Origin: Collibacillus ludicampi
GTDB lineage: Bacteria; Bacillota; Bacilli; Tumebacillales; BOQE01
Length of the DNA: 64,000 bases
Direction: 5' to 3'
Assembly (NCBI RefSeq): GCF_023705585.1
Contig: NZ_BOQE01000001.1
Location: 1,067,341 to 1,131,340 of the forward strand
Part shown: one piece after another, positions 60,684-64,000 of the stretch
Layout of the letters: the number at the start of each line of letters is the position of its first letter
How positions within the stretch are numbered: the first letter of the stretch is position 1
The notes under the pieces: model-generated
The model's input: only the letters and a program-made list of their open reading frames with translations
The model's database searches: none
Told to the model about the DNA's origin: nothing
Position numbers and translations under genes: made by a program

Positions 60684-61337
60684 TTACGCGATATGTATTT
60701 TCACTTCGACGTTCGTTCCCGGAATCAGCGTTATGCCTTTGGGCTTGTTTAATTCGATTTCCACACGGACTCGCTGTGTCACTTTCGTGAAGTTGCCGCT
60801 CGTATTGACAGCCGGCAACAGGGAAAACGTGGAGTTGGATGCTTGATCCACTTTGCGAACCGTCCCTGTCATCTTCAGACCGTTGAGCGCATCGACCGTG
60901 ATATCCACCGGCTGGCCGGGATGAATCTTGTCAATATACGTCTCTTCAATATTCGCGGATACATACGTGTCGTTCAAATTCTCGACAATGGCGACCGCTT
61001 GGCCGGGAGTTACCACTTCATGCTCCTTGTTAAACCATTTGACGATCGTCCCCGTAATCGGAGCGCGCAAGATCGCTTTATCCATCATGCTCGGATCCAG
61101 ATTCGAAGTATCTTGTTGCGCAACTGCTTCATTCTGCTGAACGGATTGTCCTTCCTTCATGATGATCTGTGTCAGTTCGCCGGAAATCTGCGGCATCACC
61201 CGGTACTGATCACAGTCAATGCGAGCGTCTTCTGTAGACACATAATGCGTCGCCTGGTACCAGTAATATCCTCCAATCCCTGCTCCCCCCACAACAATTG
61301 CTGCAAGAATCGTGGATAAAATCACTTTTCGATTCAT
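60684..61337 (-). CDS. EmrA/HlyD-type membrane-anchored adaptor
   Basis: A 217-residue adaptor: one N-terminal membrane anchor (ILSTILAAIVVGGAGIGGYY), ARIDCDQYRVMPQISGELTQIIMKEGQSV (lipoyl half), APITGTIVKWFNKEHEVVTPGQ (second half) and a short barrel (GQPVDITVDALNGLKMTGTV). No coiled-coil hairpin, so it is short. ATG 61337 follows GGAGAAACGC. It acts with the DHA2 pump downstream. Confidence 0.9.
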   Translation of the reverse strand: MNRKVILSTILAAIVVGGAGIGGYYWYQATHYVSTEDARIDCDQYRVMPQISGELTQIIMKEGQSVQQNEAVAQQDTSNLDPSMMDKAILRAPITGTIVKWFNKEHEVVTPGQAVAIVENLNDTYVSANIEETYIDKIHPGQPVDITVDALNGLKMTGTVRKVDQASNSTFSLLPAVNTSGNFTKVTQRVRVEIELNKPKGITLIPGTNVEVKIHIA

Positions 61338-61412
61338 GCGTTTCTCCTCTTCCCTTCGCAATTTATTCGATCTTACTAATATTTCGGGTGCGAAATTTTA
61401 TGACAAAAAAAT

Positions 61413-61856
61413 TTACGCTTTACGCTGAGAGACCTTCTCGTGTATATGGTTGGCCAACAGTTGAAGAGATTTGAGAATCGATTGTGTTTCTTCTTCCGTA
61501 ATTCCTTCGAGCAAAGAATCAAAATAGGAATCCTGCATGACGGGAATGGAATGAAACAATTGGCGCAATTTCTCCGTACACTCTACCCACACGACACGCC
61601 GATCTTCCTCGTCACGGATGCGTTCTACATAGCCCGATCGTTCCAATCGGTCAATAATACCTGAAACGGTGCTGTTTGTGAGTCCTACCACACGGCTGAT
61701 ATCTGACATTTTCTGTCTTCCATCTTTGAGACAGCGAAGGACGAGCAATTGTGATGCAGTCAGTCCATACTGGGATAATTCTGAGGATACCAATTCAAAG
61801 AATCCTTGGTTAATCTGTTTGATTAATTGCCGAATCTGGCGAGAAACGGTGCTCAC
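61413..61856 (-). CDS. MarR-family transcriptional regulator
   Basis: A 147-residue regulator. Winged helix: LTASQLLVLRCLKDGRQKMSDISRVVGLTNSTVSGIIDRLERSGYVERIRDEEDRRVVWVECTEK, a textbook MarR pattern with DxRxx wing. GTG 61856 is chosen because GGAAGGGGAG lies 4-5 bases upstream and a TATAAT lies beyond it; an upstream ATG would sit at the promoter. First gene of the efflux operon, which it likely represses. Confidence 0.92.
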   Translation of the reverse strand: MSTVSRQIRQLIKQINQGFFELVSSELSQYGLTASQLLVLRCLKDGRQKMSDISRVVGLTNSTVSGIIDRLERSGYVERIRDEEDRRVVWVECTEKLRQLFHSIPVMQDSYFDSLLEGITEEETQSILKSLQLLANHIHEKVSQRKA

Positions 61857-61895
61857 TGACTCCCCTTCCTCTCTTTTTCTTTGCGAAAAAATAGT

Positions 61896-61940
61896 TTGCA
61901 TATAAAGTATTATAGCAAGTCGCAATCGGAAAACAAGAAC
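61896..61940 (-). promoter_or_regulatory. Promoter and MarR-type operator of the efflux operon
   Basis: Minus strand TATAAT at about 61914-61909 with a TTGTTT at about 61936-61931 gives a 16-17 bp spaced promoter. The near-palindrome TTGC-T-ATAA...TTAT-AT-GCAA (61918-61896) covers the -10, a fitting place for MarR autorepression. Confidence 0.65.
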
Positions 61941-61991
61941 TTTTTCGCACTGTTTCTAATCTCAGCCATCAGAGGTATAGCCGGCAATCTC

Positions 61992-62036
61992 AAACGCAAA
62001 GAAACTCCTTCATTGCGAAGGAGTTTCTTTGCGTTT
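61992..62036. terminator. Long perfect hairpin, likely bidirectional terminator
   Basis: AAACGCAAAGAAACTCCTTC (61992-62011) pairs perfectly with 62017-62036 over a 5-base loop, a 20-bp stem. It separates the efflux operon from the glycosyltransferase-like gene. The 62037-62221 segment to its right holds nothing I can support. Confidence 0.8.
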
Positions 62037-62221
62037 ACATCAATTGGGGGTATGGGGTACAAAAGGATCTTGGGGAAAACCTCTTGTACGGATGAACATT
62101 TGGCAGCTTACGAACATCCTGCAAGACAGGATGTACTGGAGCCAACCGATTGTTCATCTCGCTTTTAATATACTACTAGATTTTGTATATGCAAATAGGC
62201 CCATAGACTTATTTCAAAATT

Positions 62222-62662
62222 TTATGCCGAAGTTGTCAACATACGCATCAATAAATGGATCGCCTTCTTGGGATGTACCCATCTGCGCAGATCCAAATGA
62301 GTAATCACGTGTTGCGATTGTTTCCGGAGAGAACGGATCAATTCCGAGATGTCACTGTCAGAAATATTTTCGTAAAATTCGATCATCTCTTCGTGATCCG
62401 CAAATGTTTTGACAATCTTGCTTGTCGCATCGGTTGATCCCGTATCGATCACGATGACCTGAACGTCTCCCTTGTTAAAAGAGGCTGCGCTCACAATCGT
62501 GCGCAAAATCCCCTCGACATACATCTCACCGTTTTCCACAATGAGTACGACAGCTTGTGTGATCGTTTCCGCAGCTGTTGACTTCCATAAGCCGGAGACT
62601 GCATGTATGATTGCCATCATCAATCCGTAAATCGCGAATCCCCAGAGTAAAAGGGCGAGCAT
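62222..62662 (-). CDS. Short membrane-anchored glycosyltransferase-2-like protein
   Basis: A 146-residue protein. An N-terminal membrane segment (LALLLWGFAIYGLMMAIIHAV) is followed by half a GT-A fold: VVLIVENGEMYVEGILRTIV and VQVIVIDTGSTDATSKIVKTF, where D-T-G-S-T-D corresponds to the first nucleotide-sugar-binding Asp. The second half of a GT2 catalytic domain (DxD, acceptor site) is missing, so enzymatic activity is doubtful. ATG 62662 has GGGAGG 8 bases upstream. It lies directly downstream of degU. Confidence 0.7.
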   Translation of the reverse strand: MLALLLWGFAIYGLMMAIIHAVSGLWKSTAAETITQAVVLIVENGEMYVEGILRTIVSAASFNKGDVQVIVIDTGSTDATSKIVKTFADHEEMIEFYENISDSDISELIRSLRKQSQHVITHLDLRRWVHPKKAIHLLMRMLTTSA

Positions 62663-62716
62663 AACGGTCACCTCCCTCTTGGTGACATAGTATGCACGCC
62701 CATTTTCATTGGTTCG

Positions 62717-63412
62717 TTACAGCTTGACCAGTCCGTTCTTCGCTGCCATGATCACCGCTTGTGTCCGGTCATCGACCCCCAGTTTGCAAAGGATCGATGA
62801 AACATGATTCTTCACGGTCTTTTCCGAGATATAGAGTACCTCACCGATCGTCCGGTTGCTTTTTCCTTCCGCCATCAATTTCAGAATTTCGCTTTCTCTT
62901 TGTGTCAAAGAAAAATGAAGGCAAGCATCCTCTTCCCGTTCCATCGTACGCTGGCTCTCCATCTCGGCCGCTTGTCGGCTCAAGCGTTTAAACTCTTCCA
63001 ACAACTTCGTCGTAACTTTGGGATGAATGAATGATGCCCCTTCGACCGTTTTACGCACCGCATCCAGCAGCGACTCGGAGTCCACGTCTTTCAGCAAATA
63101 GCCGTTTGCCCCCACGCGGATCGTCTCAAACACATATTCTTCGTCATCATGGATCGAGAGAATGAGCACTTTGAGCTCCGGATTCAACTGTTTGATCGCG
63201 CGTGTCGCTTCAACGCCATTTTTCTTCGGCATATTAATATCCATGATGATCACATGCGGCATAAGAGCATCGGCCAATTCGACGACGACTTCGCCATCAC
63301 CCGCTTCACCGACAACTTCGAGATCATCTTCCAACGCAAAGATGCGTCTCAATCCTTGTCGAAACAATGTATGATCGTCCGCCAGCAAAATCTTTATAGG
63401 ATCATGTTTCAT
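62717..63412 (-). CDS. degU: Response regulator DegU
   Basis: A 231-residue NarL/LuxR-type regulator. Receiver: ILLADDHTLFRQGLRRIF, phosphorylation site HVIIMDINMPKKNGVEATR (Asp about 56), LSIHDDEEYVFETIRVGANGYLLKDVDSESLL. HTH: LTQRESEILKLMAEGKSNRTIGEVLYISEKTVKNHVSSILCKLGVDDRTQAVI. It controls motility, competence and exoenzymes in Bacillus. It follows degS by 17 bases. Confidence 0.95.
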   Translation of the reverse strand: MKHDPIKILLADDHTLFRQGLRRIFALEDDLEVVGEAGDGEVVVELADALMPHVIIMDINMPKKNGVEATRAIKQLNPELKVLILSIHDDEEYVFETIRVGANGYLLKDVDSESLLDAVRKTVEGASFIHPKVTTKLLEEFKRLSRQAAEMESQRTMEREEDACLHFSLTQRESEILKLMAEGKSNRTIGEVLYISEKTVKNHVSSILCKLGVDDRTQAVIMAAKNGLVKL

Positions 63413-63429
63413 CGCACCTCACCTCTCCC

Positions 63430-64000
63430 TCATTCGGAAATCGGCAGTGAAATGAAGATTTTCGTTCCGTTGCCGGGTTGCGAATGAAAATGAATCTCAC
63501 CGCCCAACAACTGAATGCGCTCTTGCATGCCCAAAAGACCGAAACGTCCATGTTCTCGGTTTTCCATGACCCGCTTCACATCAAAGCCTTTCCCATTGTC
63601 CTGTATATGAACGCGAACGTGCGTATCCGCGATCTCCACTTTCACAATCACTTGGGATGCTTGCGCGTGCTTCCAAACGTTCATCAATGCCTCCTGAACC
63701 GCGCGAAAGACTGCAATTTCAAGCCCCCCGTGAAAACGGCGCATCGGGCCAAACACTTTCAGTTGCGCTTCGATCCCGTATTTCTCCTGAAAATGCTGCA
63801 CATAGTGGCGCAGAGTCGGCACAAGACCAAGGTCGTCAAGCGTCATCGGCCGCAAATCAAAAATGATCTTCCGCACCTCTATTAACGAATCGCGTACCGT
63901 CTCTTTCAACTCCCGCAATTCCCTGCGAACAAAATTCATATCGCGATCGAGCATTTTTTCACAAATCTCCGCCCGTAAAGCCACGTTTGCCATCATCTGT
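63430..64000 (-). CDS. degS: Sensor kinase DegS, C-terminal part (runs off the window)
   Basis: The last 189 residues are in the window; the frame continues beyond position 64000 without a start codon. Visible: MMANVALRAEICEKML just after the expected phospho-His segment (HDGPAQ, cut off), LREVRKIIFDLRP-type dimerisation helix (SLIEVRKIIFDLRPMTLDDLGLVPTL), and a HATPase with AVQEALMNVWKHAQAS, IQDNGKGFDV and GRFGLLGMQERIQLLGG. It is the cytosolic kinase paired with DegU. Confidence 0.94.
   Translation of the reverse strand, partial: QMMANVALRAEICEKMLDRDMNFVRRELRELKETVRDSLIEVRKIIFDLRPMTLDDLGLVPTLRHYVQHFQEKYGIEAQLKVFGPMRRFHGGLEIAVFRAVQEALMNVWKHAQASQVIVKVEIADTHVRVHIQDNGKGFDVKRVMENREHGRFGLLGMQERIQLLGGEIHFHSQPGNGTKIFISLPISE

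Noticed and set aside
62037-62221. A plus-strand gene at about 62029-62304
   Set aside because: No RBS, no motif, and it overlaps the perfect hairpin and the antisense glycosyltransferase-like gene.

Overview
The window comes from a Gram-positive, endospore-forming Firmicute. The degS-degU, degV, comFC, yvyF, flgM and flgN genes, strong GGAGG-type ribosome binding sites, Pho-box promoters and TGTCGAA (Spo0A-type) boxes all point to Bacillales. The mosaic with LacI/RbsABC operons and c-di-GMP riboswitches would fit an Alicyclobacillaceae-like or related lineage, but I cannot name the species. Nearly everything is on the minus strand. The main plus-strand exceptions are a HAD hydrolase and a YukD-MinD fusion gene, plus small or decayed plus-strand ORFs near 1.2-1.9 kb and 6.8 kb.

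Read right to left, the window keeps the order of the B. subtilis degS-degU-degV-comF-yvyF-flgM-flgN neighbourhood, but blown apart. degS (partial), degU and a small glycosyltransferase-like gene lie at 62.2-64 kb; degV and comFC at 22-24 kb; yvyF, flgM and flgN (partial) at 0-1 kb. Two large blocks sit between them. Block 1 (1.1-22 kb) holds IS relics, a 5-oxoprolinase locus (pxpBAC with an IclR regulator), a ten-gene LacI-type operon (thiolase, two CoA-transferases, SDR dehydrogenase, metallo-beta-lactamase-fold lactonase, RbsABC-type importer, glycerate kinase), a deleted IS256-type element, and a Doc-type toxin-antitoxin pair. Block 2 (24.3-62.2 kb) holds phoP-phoR with recD2, the pstSCAB-phoU phosphate transport operon, a chemoreceptor with its own Pho box, the HAD and YukD-MinD genes, a decayed comQ, an ABC/GntR(YtrA) unit, a 15-kb island, and a MarR-EmrAB-type efflux operon.

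The 15-kb island (about 42.84-57.65 kb) is the most unusual part. It is flanked by two copies of the same roughly 290-bp sequence, the 3' end of an AcrA/HlyD-type adaptor gene plus its terminator. It encodes GTP cyclohydrolase I, a tandem 6-pyruvoyl-tetrahydropterin synthase, a short-chain reductase, an RsbW/RsbT-like ATPase, an alpha/beta hydrolase, an acyl carrier protein, an AMP-forming acyl ligase, a two-TM HAMP sensor without output domain, two STAS proteins, an RsbU/SpoIIE-like phosphatase, a Jag_N-DUF342 (FapA-like) protein and a multi-PAS histidine kinase. Two nearly identical class-I c-di-GMP riboswitches, each followed by an intrinsic terminator, precede this operon and a neighbouring DNA-binding protein. 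Spo0A-like boxes lie upstream of the operon. I read this as a c-di-GMP- and possibly Spo0A-controlled pterin/acyl signalling system with a partner-switching module; that function is inference.

The LacI operon is also notable. Its enzyme set matches a thiolytic route that would turn a 2-deoxy-pentonate (for example 2-deoxyribonate or its lactone) into acetyl-CoA plus glyceryl-CoA, then 2-phosphoglycerate. Two copies of a nested palindromic repeat with compensatory base changes lie at 4.3 kb and 24.0 kb. I saw no rRNA, tRNA or CRISPR array.
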